Shown: positions 19,434-28,095 of the stretch, in pieces
Layout of the letters: each line of letters begins with the position of its first letter
Numbering within the stretch: position 1 is the stretch's first letter
Assembly (NCBI GenBank): GCA_016712405.1
Contig: JADJRD010000014.1
Span: 682,001-746,000, forward strand
DNA length: 64,000 bases
From: Cellvibrio sp.
GTDB lineage: Bacteria > Pseudomonadota > Gammaproteobacteria > Pseudomonadales > Cellvibrionaceae
Direction of reading: 5' to 3'
Position numbers and translations under genes: made by a program
Notes under the pieces: model-generated
Databases searched by the model: none
The model's input: only the letters and a program-made list of their open reading frames with translations
Told to the model about the DNA's origin: nothing

Positions 19434-20033
19434 TTATGCTGATAGTTCAAGATAAAGTTGATGATATTTTTCAGCTTGTTCATACAATTCTTCTATCGCT
19501 CCGTGATTTTGTATTATGTCGTTCGCACGAGCGCAACGCTCATGGCGACTCATTTGTGAATGCATAATCGCTTTTATTAATTCCGGAGTATTATTGTCGC
19601 GACGCGCAGCTCTTTGCATTTGCAATTCTTCACTGGCATCAACAACCAAAATTCTATCAACCAATTGATATTGATGAGTTTCCAATAAAAGAGGTGAGGA
19701 TAAAATGGAATATTGGCTTTGTGCATCCGTTAATTGTTGCTGTATTTCTTTGTTTATTATGGGGTGTAATAACTGCTCCAACCATTTTTTTTCTTCTTGG
19801 TTGTTGAAAATAATATTGCGTAATTCTGAGCGGATAAGTTTTCCTTCGTGATCCAGAATGCCTGATCCAAAATGCTCTGCAATTTTAGCCAGTGCTGGAG
19901 TGCCGGGTTCTACAACTTGTCGAGAAACCACATCAGCATCAATAATCTTAATTCCTTTCTTTTCAAAAATTTCACTAACAGCTGATTTCCCGCTGCCAAT
20001 GCCACCGGTTAAGCCAACAATAAAATCAGACAT
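19434..20033 (-). CDS. coaE: CoaE, dephospho-CoA kinase
   Basis: Last step of coenzyme A synthesis, phosphorylation of the ribose 3'-OH. GLTGGIGSGKSAVSEIF is the P-loop, IIDADVVSRQVVEPG the substrate region, SSPLLLETHQY the lid region. 199 residues, normal length. Starts 4 nt after pilD; the pilBCD-coaE-yacG order is typical of Pseudomonas. Confidence 0.95.
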   Translation of the reverse strand: MSDFIVGLTGGIGSGKSAVSEIFEKKGIKIIDADVVSRQVVEPGTPALAKIAEHFGSGILDHEGKLIRSELRNIIFNNQEEKKWLEQLLHPIINKEIQQQLTDAQSQYSILSSPLLLETHQYQLVDRILVVDASEELQMQRAARRDNNTPELIKAIMHSQMSRHERCARANDIIQNHGAIEELYEQAEKYHQLYLELSA

Positions 20034-20037
20034 AAAA

Positions 20038-20916
20038 TTAAGGAAGAATAATTTTTAAATATTGGCGGTTTATTTCATCGCCAAACAAGAATGCAATCCA
20101 GCCTGCGATTGCAAGGTAAGGTCCGTAAGGGATCTGGTGATCTTTGTTTCGATTTTTAATGAACATCAAGCTTATGCCAATGACCGCGCCTACCAATGAT
20201 GAAAATAGTGCGATTTGTACCAGCATTTGCCAGCCCATCCAAGCGCCGAGAGCGGCGAATAATTTAAAATCACCTGCACCCATCCCGTCTCTACCGCGCA
20301 GTAATTTAAATACCTGATTGAGTGTCCAAAGAGACATGTAACCCCAAACGGCCCCCCAAAACGCGGATCCAAAATTGGTAAATAACCCATAATAGTTGGC
20401 AATTAATCCAAGCCAGACCAAGGGTAATGTGATGACATCAGGCAGGTAATAAGTGTCGTAATCAATCAGGGTGAGAGCAATCATGCACCAAGTGAACAAA
20501 AGTGCTGCTGCACCTTGCCAGGTGGCTCCAAAATAATAAACCACCACCAAGGATAAAATCCCAGTCACTAGTTCAACGATGGGATAGCGTTTTGAAATGG
20601 ATTTTTTACAACCAGAACAACGACCACCCAAAAATAAATAACTAATAACCGGAATGTTTTCCAGCGCGGTTATTTGGTGCCCGCAGTGTGGACATCTTGA
20701 GCGAGGAAGAACTAAATTAATTTTTTCTTGCGTCGATGCAGATTGATATTCATCACTTTTTAAGAACTCATCAACCTGTTCTTTATATTCGGCGTTAATC
20801 ATTTTCGGCAAACGATGAATCACCACATTTAAAAAGCTGCCAACCAGCAGGCCTAAAATGGTGGCGGAAGTAATTGAGAGCCAAGCATGGGTTTGCAGCG
20901 CCTGAATAAAGTCCAC
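20038..20916 (-). CDS. pilD: PilD, prepilin peptidase and N-methyltransferase
   Basis: Inner-membrane aspartic protease that cuts type IV prepilins after Gly and methylates the new N-terminus; it usually also serves type II secretion pseudopilins. The N-domain has the two CxxC pairs (CPHCGH, CSGCKK); the catalytic aspartates lie in LTLIDYDTYYLPD and GMGAGDFKL. 292 residues with about eight hydrophobic segments. The start is GTG, overlapping the pilC stop (TAGTG), so translation is coupled. Confidence 0.94.
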   Translation of the reverse strand: MDFIQALQTHAWLSITSATILGLLVGSFLNVVIHRLPKMINAEYKEQVDEFLKSDEYQSASTQEKINLVLPRSRCPHCGHQITALENIPVISYLFLGGRCSGCKKSISKRYPIVELVTGILSLVVVYYFGATWQGAAALLFTWCMIALTLIDYDTYYLPDVITLPLVWLGLIANYYGLFTNFGSAFWGAVWGYMSLWTLNQVFKLLRGRDGMGAGDFKLFAALGAWMGWQMLVQIALFSSLVGAVIGISLMFIKNRNKDHQIPYGPYLAIAGWIAFLFGDEINRQYLKIILP

Positions 20917-22162
20917 TAACCGATAACTCCACCCAAATTGAAAATGGGCAAATACATTGCAATCAACAAACCGCCAACGAGTACACCAAGTACTGACATA
21001 ATCATGGGTTCAAGTAAGGAGGTGAGTGTATCAACCATGTTATCGACAGCTTCTTCATAATACATGGCAACTTTGTCTAACATTGCGTCAAGTGATCCAG
21101 ATTCTTCACCAATTGCTGCCATTTGGATTAGGAGTGAAGGAAATATTGTCCGAGCCTTTAGTGCAGTATTTAACTGGATACCTGTCGAAACATCCTCTTT
21201 AACTTTCATGATTGCGTCATAGTAAATTCTATTTCCCGCAGCGCCTGCGACCGAGGTTAAAGCATCAATCAGCGGTACTCCAGCAGCAAAAGTAGTTGAT
21301 AGTGTACGAGCAAATCTTGCCATGACTGACAAATAGATAATTTGACCAATGATTGGAATTTTTAATGTGTATTTATCAACTGCATAAGCAAAAGCGGTAG
21401 ATCGTCGTCTTGCTTGAGCAAATCCAATGCCGAGGCCTACGATGGCTAGTAAAGCCCAGAACCAATATTTTTGCGCAATCTCTGATAGCTCCATTACAAA
21501 TTGCGTGAAGGCCGGTAGTTCTGCTCCAAATCCAGCAAATGTGGATGCAAATTGCGGCACCACTTTCACCAAGAGTATTCCTGTAACTACAATCGCAACA
21601 ACCACTACTGAAATTGGGTAAGTTAATGCTTTTTAATTTTGGCTTTTAGTGCTTCAGTTTTTTCTTTATAGGTGGCAATTCTATCTAACATGGTTTCGAG
21701 TGCGCCTGATTGTTCACCCGCTTCCACTAAATTACAAAATAGATTATCAAAATAAATGGGGTGACTTCTTAGTGCATTGGCAAATCCACCACCTGCAGCA
21801 ACAGAATCTCTTATATTCAGGACTAATCGCTTAACATTTGGGTTGTCTACGCCGTCGGCTACAATTTCAAATGATTGCACAAGCGGAACACCAGCCTTCA
21901 TCATAGTTGCCATTTGTCTTGCAAAAATAGCAATGTCGGCAGGTTTAATCGATTTTCCGCCAGTACGATTGGATTTTTTCTTGATAGATTTAACTGTAAT
22001 GCCTTGCTTCAAGAGTTGGGCTTTGACAATCGCTGGACTCACGCCACTCATTTCACTTTGAATGACGTTTCCTTTACGATCAGTACCCTTGTAGGTGAAA
22101 GTGCTAATCGTAGAAGCAGGCTTTGCTTTGGGGACGGTCTTAGTAGCAGTAATACTGGCCAT
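20916..22162 (-). CDS. pilC: PilC, type IV pilus inner-membrane platform protein (one-base frameshift)
   Basis: Platform protein on which the pilus is assembled and to which PilB docks. Two GspF domains are visible: FARQMATMMKAGVPLVQSFE in the first and FARTLSTTFAAGVPLIDAL in the second. The frame breaks after LKAKIKK; one more T in the plus-strand run 21630-21634 joins it to ALTYPISVVVVAIVVTG and gives 415 residues, the usual PilC length. It lies between pilB (3 nt away) and pilD (overlapping). Confidence 0.93.
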
Positions 22163-22165
22163 GGA

Positions 22166-23890
22166 TTAATCCTTGGTGACGCGGTTGGCCTCTTCGAGGC
22201 TGGTTAACCCCATTGCGACTTTGCGCAATGAAGAAATTCGTAAGTTGTTAAAGCCTGCTTCTTTTGCGGCTCTGGCAATTACAAGCGAATTGCCGTTTTC
22301 CATTATAAGGTTGGCTATAGTAGGGGTGATGCGAACCACTTCATAAACACCCACACGACCCTTGTAACCGTTGTTACATTTATCGCAACCGATAGCCTTA
22401 AAAATTTGGAATTCATTGCGTGGAATTCCAATTTCATCAAAGCCTTCGGCAGTTAAAATTTCTGCTGGAATATCAGTTGCTGGTTTTTTGCAGGCTGGGC
22501 AGAGTCTTCGTGCAAGACGCTGCGCAATAATCAAGCTCACCGATGTTGCCACGTTAAAGGCTGGCACGCCCATGTTCAATAGACGAGTGAGGGTTTCTGG
22601 AGCGCTATTAGTGTGGAGCGTAGACAAAACCAAGTGACCTGTCTGGGCTGCTTTAATGGCAATTTCTGCTGTTTCTAGATCACGAATCTCACCCACCATG
22701 ATCACATCCGGGTCTTGACGTAAAAATGAACGCAAGGCTTCGGCAAATGTCAGTCCAACCCGAGTATTCATTTGTACTTGGTTAATCCCTTCGAGGTTAA
22801 TTTCTACAGGATCTTCAGCGGTTGAGATATTCACTTCAGAGGTGTTTAGAATGTTCAATCCGGTGTACAAGGAAACGGTTTTACCGCTACCCGTTGGGCC
22901 AGTGACTAGAATCATACCCTGCGACTGCGCCAAAGCATCCATATAGAGTTTTTTCTGGTCATCCTCATAACCCAAGGCATCAATGCCTAGCTTGGCTGAA
23001 CTGGGGTCGAGAATACGCAGCACTATTTTTTCGCCAAACAGGGTTGGCAAAGTATTCACACGAAAATCAATGGCTTTGGTTTTGGATACTTTGAGTTTGA
23101 TACGTCCGTCTTGAGGTAGTCGGCGTTCAGAAATGTCCATTTGTGACATCACTTTAAGGCGCGCAGCCATGCGAGTTGCCAAATTTACAGGTGGGCGGGC
23201 AATCTCATGTAAAACGCCATCTGTACGTAGTCGGATGCGATAGGATTTTTCATAGGGTTCGAAATGAATATCTGATGCTCCACCCTTGATTGCATCGAGT
23301 AAAACTTTATTGATGTATTTAACTATTGGTGCTTCGTCAGCTTCGCTGGTAGGGTCATCCTTTTGGGGGTCATCTTCAACGGCTTGAATATCAATATTTT
23401 CCAGATCGCCATCAAGATTACCTAAGGCTTCACCTAAATTTTGTTCTTGAGCATTCAGGTATTTTTCAATGGCAACGGAAAGCTTGTCAGCCTCAACCAG
23501 CACGGCTTCAGTGCTGGTTGCTGTGTTAAATTTGATTTCATCCAAGGCGTGGAGGTCGGTTGGGTCAGCCAAGCCGACAAACAATCGATTGCCACGTTTT
23601 AATAAAGGAAGAGCATGGTGCTTGCGAACAAGCTTCTCGCTTAATATTTTTTGCGGAATACTGTCTGCTGATAAGGAGGACAGATCAAAAATAGGGGTGC
23701 CAAACTCTTCGGACGCTACTCTTGCAATGGTGCGAGCATCAATAATGTTGTTATTGACTAAATAAAAAACAAAAGGGATCTTTTCTCTGTGTGACTGCGA
23801 AACCGCTTTTCTTGCTGCCTCGGCATCCAGAAGGTTGTCAGTGACTAATCTGCGCGCCAAACCATTCAATGAAGTTGCCGGGTTGTTCAT
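22166..23890 (-). CDS. pilB: PilB, type IV pilus extension ATPase
   Basis: Hexameric cytoplasmic ATPase powering pilus extension. An N-terminal MshEN-like region (residues 1-150) precedes the ATPase core with Walker A GPTGSGKTVSLY, DVIMVGEIRDLETAEIA (Asp/Walker B box) and LSTLHTNSAPETLTRLL (His box). A tetra-cysteine zinc site (CPACKKP...CDKCNNGYKGR) follows. The ATG at 23890 (MNNPATSLNGLARRLV) is preferred to a TTG ten codons upstream because PilB homologues begin there. 574 residues. Confidence 0.94.
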   Translation of the reverse strand: MNNPATSLNGLARRLVTDNLLDAEAARKAVSQSHREKIPFVFYLVNNNIIDARTIARVASEEFGTPIFDLSSLSADSIPQKILSEKLVRKHHALPLLKRGNRLFVGLADPTDLHALDEIKFNTATSTEAVLVEADKLSVAIEKYLNAQEQNLGEALGNLDGDLENIDIQAVEDDPQKDDPTSEADEAPIVKYINKVLLDAIKGGASDIHFEPYEKSYRIRLRTDGVLHEIARPPVNLATRMAARLKVMSQMDISERRLPQDGRIKLKVSKTKAIDFRVNTLPTLFGEKIVLRILDPSSAKLGIDALGYEDDQKKLYMDALAQSQGMILVTGPTGSGKTVSLYTGLNILNTSEVNISTAEDPVEINLEGINQVQMNTRVGLTFAEALRSFLRQDPDVIMVGEIRDLETAEIAIKAAQTGHLVLSTLHTNSAPETLTRLLNMGVPAFNVATSVSLIIAQRLARRLCPACKKPATDIPAEILTAEGFDEIGIPRNEFQIFKAIGCDKCNNGYKGRVGVYEVVRITPTIANLIMENGNSLVIARAAKEAGFNNLRISSLRKVAMGLTSLEEANRVTKD

Positions 23891-24106
23891 ATCTTTATTT
23901 TTACCTGATAAGTTTTCCAACTAATTCAACTTTAAACCAAAGAGGACAATAAGGCCAATCTGTATTAGTAGACGCTAATCACTTACTGCAAAATATGACG
24001 AAAAATGTCATCTGTTGCCATTTTTTTATTTATCGATGGGCTCTTCTATAAAGTTGAGACATCGTTCTTGCTAGGTATGACAAGCTGTTCTGGATGGAGA
24101 GATACT

Positions 24107-24122
24107 TGGTACACACATTGCA
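24107..24122 (+). promoter_or_regulatory. Sigma-54 (RpoN) promoter of pilA
   Basis: TGGTACACACATTGCA matches the -24/-12 consensus TGGCAC-N5-TTGC: GG at 24108-24109 and GC at 24120-24121, exactly ten bases apart. Transcription would start near 24133, about 33 nt before the pilA ATG. pilA is RpoN/PilR-dependent in Pseudomonas, and rpoN itself is in this window. No pilSR genes are in the window. Confidence 0.75.
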
Positions 24123-24165
24123 GAACAGATATCGTGTTACAACAACTTCCTCTGGAGATTTTATT

Positions 24166-24735
24166 ATGAAACAACTGCAAAAGGGTTTTACCTTAATTGA
24201 ATTGATGATTGTGGTGGCAATCATCGGTATTTTGGCTGCTATTGCGTTACCGCAATATCAAAATTATGTAACTAAGTCACAAGTTAGTCGTGTAATGGGT
24301 GAAGTGAGTTCATTGCGTGTGATACTTGAAGACTGTATGTCAGATGGTAAAACAGAGATTGTTACTACATTAACAGGTGGTGTGCCTGAGGAATGTTTGG
24401 TTAACTTCTCTGGTAGTACATTGATTGGTGCTGCGGGCGATGAAGTAAGCATCAACCCAGATGGGTCTGGTGGTTTTGATAACGCATTAGTCGCATCAAT
24501 TGGTGTAGGTACAGATGCTTCTTACATTACTGCCAAATTTGGTAAAAATGCATCAACAGCCTTAAAAACAGAGGCTGGCGTTTTTTTGACCATGCAACGT
24601 GCTGCGGGTACTGGTAGCTGGTTCTGTGGTACTGATGCTGCTGAGAAGTTTAGGCCAGCTGGATGTTCTATGACTGTTGAAGAAGCGGAAGAAGCGGCGG
24701 CAGAAGCTGCGGCAGAAGAAGATCCTCCAGCATAA
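24166..24735 (+). CDS. pilA: PilA, major type IV pilin with an acidic Ala/Glu tail
   Basis: Class IVa prepilin. The leader is MKQLQKG, cut before Phe; the mature chain starts FTLIELMIVVAIIGILAAIA with Glu5. ATG 24166 has a GGAG site; an upstream extension would bury the leader. Mature length is about 182 residues, longer than the usual ~150. Cysteines occur as two pairs (EDC...EEC and FCG...AGC); the second pair would form the D-loop. After it, about 20 residues of repeated Glu/Ala (EEAEEAAAEAAAEE) end the protein, which is unusual since pilins normally finish just past the D-loop. Confidence 0.93.
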   Translation: MKQLQKGFTLIELMIVVAIIGILAAIALPQYQNYVTKSQVSRVMGEVSSLRVILEDCMSDGKTEIVTTLTGGVPEECLVNFSGSTLIGAAGDEVSINPDGSGGFDNALVASIGVGTDASYITAKFGKNASTALKTEAGVFLTMQRAAGTGSWFCGTDAAEKFRPAGCSMTVEEAEEAAAEAAAEEDPPA

Positions 24736-24755
24736 AGTTTTTGTGTTTGTAGATA

Positions 24756-24780
24756 AAAGCGCCTTTTTCGGGCGCTTTTT
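24756..24780 (+). terminator. Rho-independent terminator of pilA
   Basis: Stem AAAGCGCC (24756-24763) and GGCGCTTT (24771-24778), 7-nt loop, followed by T-rich sequence (TTTTTCTATTTTT). It lies 20 nt after the pilA stop. Confidence 0.85.
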
Positions 24781-24797
24781 CTATTTTTGGTGATTAA

Positions 24798-25985
24798 ATG
24801 ATTAGAAAATCAAAAGTCATTCTGATGTTAGTCTTAGGATTAGTTGTCACTAGTTTTGTTGCGCATCTATTAATAACACGGCCCACAGACGTCAAACAGT
24901 TTTTTTATCCGATAGAAGCAAAAATAGCTGGAATAGAGTCTCGTTGTTCAGTTAAAGCACCTAAATGGTTACATTATTTGTTACAAACTAGTTTGCAGAG
25001 TCGTGGTTCACTTGCCAATCAGATAGCTTATATTGATACAGCTGGAGGATTGCACCATTGTGAAAGTGGATGGTCTGGTCGATTGCTGTTTTCTGAGCCG
25101 GTTGTGCAAACTGACCGCTATCGTTATGCCAGTATTACAAAAATATTAACGGCTGATTTAATTTTAAGGCTGATTGATGAAAATCGACTTAAGCTAGATA
25201 CCAAACTAGTTGAAATATTTCCTGAAATAAAACCCGCTAGAGATGATCGAATTAACGATATCACTATATCTAATCTTCTCAATCATACTGCAGGTTTTGA
25301 TCGAAATACTTTATCGGGTGATATTATGTTTTGGTCAGCTAAAAAAAATTGGTGTCCATATCAATTGGAGCGTATGTCAAAAGAAAAGTTGGCTTTTACT
25401 CCAGGCGAAAAACAAGTTTATTCCAATTTGGGTTATTGTTTGTTGGGGGCGATTATTCAAAAAACAACAGGGCTTAGGTATCGTGATTATGCTGAGAAGA
25501 TATACAGGTTGAGTCAATATAATATTAAATTTATCGATGGACCCTATCTGTCTGATGAAGTTAAATATGATTTCCGAAACGATTATTTTTACACTGAAGG
25601 ATATTACAAAGGTTTTGATTTTGATGCTAATGAGGCAGTGGTTGGAGCATCTGGTAGTGCAATTGGATTGGCTCGGGTAGTTGAGTATATTGCTTCAAGA
25701 TCGGAACTGGATTTATTTAGTTCATCTGTGTATAAAAATTGTAATCTAAAAGAGGTTGATAAGTGCTATGGAAATGCGTTCAATCACTATCGGCCTGAAA
25801 ATACAAATCTCCGTCTTTTTACTCACTCGGGTTATTTACCCGGTTCTTCTTCCATTTTAGTGGTAGATGATCATGGTGGGATCCTTGTGCTCTTAAACGC
25901 AGGCGCTCCTCCAGATTTATTTAAATCTAATCAGGAAACAGTGAAATTGATTTATGACTTTTTAAAAAAGGAATACAAGTTGTAG
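24798..25985 (+). CDS. Beta-lactamase-fold serine hydrolase, membrane-anchored
   Basis: Class C beta-lactamase/DD-peptidase-like hydrolase (Pfam Beta-lactamase family). One N-terminal membrane segment or uncleaved signal (VILMLVLGLVVTSFVAHLL) precedes the domain. The nucleophile motif is SITK (SxxK, about residue 116), the second motif YSNLGY (YxN), and HSGYLPG is the likely third motif in place of KTG/HTG. 395 residues. This group covers esterases, D-amino-acid peptidases and peptidoglycan-editing enzymes; the substrate cannot be read from sequence. It lies between pilA and a convergent pilin accessory gene, so a cell-surface role is plausible. Confidence 0.8.
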   Translation: MIRKSKVILMLVLGLVVTSFVAHLLITRPTDVKQFFYPIEAKIAGIESRCSVKAPKWLHYLLQTSLQSRGSLANQIAYIDTAGGLHHCESGWSGRLLFSEPVVQTDRYRYASITKILTADLILRLIDENRLKLDTKLVEIFPEIKPARDDRINDITISNLLNHTAGFDRNTLSGDIMFWSAKKNWCPYQLERMSKEKLAFTPGEKQVYSNLGYCLLGAIIQKTTGLRYRDYAEKIYRLSQYNIKFIDGPYLSDEVKYDFRNDYFYTEGYYKGFDFDANEAVVGASGSAIGLARVVEYIASRSELDLFSSSVYKNCNLKEVDKCYGNAFNHYRPENTNLRLFTHSGYLPGSSSILVVDDHGGILVLLNAGAPPDLFKSNQETVKLIYDFLKKEYKL

Positions 25986-26091
25986 CTGTACGTTAAACTT
26001 TAAATTTGCAAGGGCTTCTTTTCGCACAATCTTAAAGGGTTTGCTAAATTACCTCCCTCTCCGCCTATTTTGTGCTTGAATGTTTTAGTGC

Positions 26092-26808
26092 CTACAAAGC
26101 CACAATTGCGATTATTTCTGCGGTGTTGCGTTTTATTAAAACAGTCAGGTTTGTTTCCTGTGCTGAGAGTGGCAAAAAGGCATCAGCGTTTGGCCAGATT
26201 GAAAGAATTTTTTTGACATGATCTGGATCATTAAATTGATTGAGTGTGAAAGCATCTGTTGCCGCTTCTTTTATCAATTTTGCTTGATTGGTTATTGGCT
26301 CGTAAAAATCAGCTCTCTCAACAATAAGCACTCCCCGATTTAAACTATCGATAAGTGATTTCTTTTCTCCTGCTGAGGGGGTCCGTATTGCAATCCATTG
26401 AGGGCCTGTATAACTTAACTTTTGGTATTCAGGTTTAGCTTTTTCCTTATATTCATTATTTGCCTCATAAGCCCGAACGATATGAAACTCATTTTCATGA
26501 AAGGCAATCCAGACCGGACGCCCTTGGGCAAGTATATGGAACCCATAAACAAATGCACATAACTGCAAAAGTACAATCACTGACAAATCGAATTTGAGCG
26601 ATTTTTTTCCTTCCTTGCATACTGCAAGTGTCAGTAGCGGACCTGCCACGACATCCACACCTAGTAAAAGCAACACAATAGACGTAACACCAATTGCTTG
26701 CCCTAAAGGTGATGGATACCAAATCATAAAAACAACATAACTGGCAATAGAAGCGAGGATGCAAGATGCTAATAAATGAATTAAAAATCCGCGAATTCGA
26801 AATGGCAT
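26092..26808 (-). CDS. TfpZ/FimB-like type IV pilin accessory membrane protein
   Basis: 239-residue inner-membrane protein with hydrophobic segments near residues 6-28, 36-60 (containing LLLLGVDVVAGPLLTL) and 75-95, and a soluble C-terminal part. The conserved start (MPFRIRGFLIHLLAS) and the GVDVVAGPLLTLAVC segment match type IV pilin accessory proteins (TfpZ), which assist pilin glycosylation or stability in Acinetobacter and Moraxella. No pilin oligosaccharyltransferase is in the window. ATG 26808 has GAGGA 6 nt upstream. The gene starts 3 nt past the stop of the next upstream gene. Confidence 0.75.
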   Translation of the reverse strand: MPFRIRGFLIHLLASCILASIASYVVFMIWYPSPLGQAIGVTSIVLLLLGVDVVAGPLLTLAVCKEGKKSLKFDLSVIVLLQLCAFVYGFHILAQGRPVWIAFHENEFHIVRAYEANNEYKEKAKPEYQKLSYTGPQWIAIRTPSAGEKKSLIDSLNRGVLIVERADFYEPITNQAKLIKEAATDAFTLNQFNDPDHVKKILSIWPNADAFLPLSAQETNLTVLIKRNTAEIIAIVAL

Positions 26809-26810
26809 AA

Positions 26811-27277
26811 TCAATCCTCAATTTTAATTTTTGCTATTTGCTCAATATACCCCACAAACCCCGGATCTTCCCCAATTAACAACTTCGGCAACAGTGCTCT
26901 AAAATTCGGTTTATGGCACCACTCCATTATATAGTCTTCCCATGAGTGCCAGCGGCGAGATTGTTTGCTGGACATGTTGTCTTCATAAAGTAGTAAATAG
27001 GCGCGTTCGAAGAGTGAGGTTAGCATGGTGAAGATAATTAACAAGCGTTCTTGCTGCTCTTCGTTAAGAGGAGGGTTTTCTTCGGTTGAAAATAGTCGTA
27101 GATCCGGGTGTTCCAGTGCGACTTTGAGGAAATCCTGATAATTGTCAGAAAGTAATTGATAAACCTCTTCTTCTTCGTTTTCCCGTTCTTTGCGTTGGTC
27201 AAATAAAAAACGAAGATCGCCAGCGGCAGACCTATGACGGTGACTATGTAGCTCATCAATTCCCATGTTTCTAACAT
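26811..27277 (-). CDS. Uncharacterised membrane-anchored protein (one-base frameshift)
   Basis: Not recognised as a named family. The real N-terminus is MLETWELMSYIVTVIGLPLA, a single membrane segment, then a charged stretch (DQRKERENEEEE) and a soluble domain with WHSWEDYIMEWC. As read, the first frame runs on into unrelated residues after IFVF; one more A in the plus-strand run 27205-27210 joins it to LFDQRKEREN and gives 155 residues. It is next to the tfpZ-like gene and probably cotranscribed with it. Function unknown. Confidence 0.7.
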
Positions 27278-27298
27278 AATAAAAACTCAACTTGATAA

Positions 27299-27817
27299 TT
27301 AATCCTGAGCTTCCATTTGTTCGCGAATATAAGTAAATAATTTGCGTGCATTGGCCGGGGTTTTGTTTTCTTCTTTTTCTTTTTGGGCGCTGCGAATTAA
27401 TTGGCGTAAATGCTGAACATCCATTTTCGGGTAGCTAGTCACTAATTGTTGGAAAGCATTTTTGTCGCCTTCTATTAATAAATCTCGATAGCGTTCTACC
27501 TGATGTTGGCGGTGTATATGTTGATCGCTACGGTTTTGCATTTTGTCGACAGCGGCTTGAATGGCTTCGTGATCACCTTCACGCATCAAACGGCCAATAA
27601 ATTGTATTTGTCGCCGCCGTGCTTCTTTGGGCGGCATTTTGCGGGCAATATAAATGGCGTCCAACATTTCCTCCGAAAGGGGAATATTGGCCAGTTGTTT
27701 TTCATTCATATCAACAATGCGTTCGCCCAGTGCTTGTAGAGCATGCATTTCTCGTTTGACCTGTGATTTACTTTTGATGTAATCATCAGGGTTGATGTCG
27801 TCGTATTGATAAACCAT
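27299..27817 (-). CDS. darP: DarP (YjgA), 50S ribosome assembly factor
   Basis: Ribosome-associated protein acting late in large-subunit assembly. Family landmarks are KSKSQVKREMHALQALGERI, then EEMLDAIYIARKM, RRRQIQFIGRLMRE and the C-terminal KLFTYIREQ. ATG 27817 (MVYQYDD) is chosen since GGAAG lies 9 nt upstream; ATG at 27826 is possible. It begins 1 nt after the npr stop, continuing the rpoN-hpf-ptsN-rapZ-npr operon. Confidence 0.88.
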   Translation of the reverse strand: MVYQYDDINPDDYIKSKSQVKREMHALQALGERIVDMNEKQLANIPLSEEMLDAIYIARKMPPKEARRRQIQFIGRLMREGDHEAIQAAVDKMQNRSDQHIHRQHQVERYRDLLIEGDKNAFQQLVTSYPKMDVQHLRQLIRSAQKEKEENKTPANARKLFTYIREQMEAQD

Positions 27818-27818
27818 T

Positions 27819-28094
27819 TTATTCATCTTCCTCAAAGCGATTTGCGACTAATTGTTCAATCGCAATCAGTGCAGTATCGGCATCATCGCCTTCAATACTG
27901 ACTTCAATTTGTGAGCCCAAGCCTGCAGCTAATAACATAATCGACATAATACTTTTTCCATCGACCCAATTTGTGGCATCCATTTTTCGCAATTGAATTT
28001 TGGATGAAAATTGTGCGCAGGTTGTGGCTAATTTTGCGGCTGCTCTCGCATGCAATCCCCGTTTGTTAATGATGTCGAGTATTTTGCTGGGCAT
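27819..28094 (-). CDS. ptsO: NPr, HPr-like phosphocarrier of the nitrogen PTS
   Basis: Phosphocarrier between PtsP and PtsN. NKRGLHARAAAKL carries the active-site His, and GKSIMSIMLLAAGLGS the regulatory-site region. 91 residues from ATG 28094 (MPSKILDI); the frame is open further upstream inside rapZ but that part is not HPr-like. It starts next to the rapZ stop. Confidence 0.93.
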   Translation of the reverse strand: MPSKILDIINKRGLHARAAAKLATTCAQFSSKIQLRKMDATNWVDGKSIMSIMLLAAGLGSQIEVSIEGDDADTALIAIEQLVANRFEEDE

Positions 28095-28095
28095 C

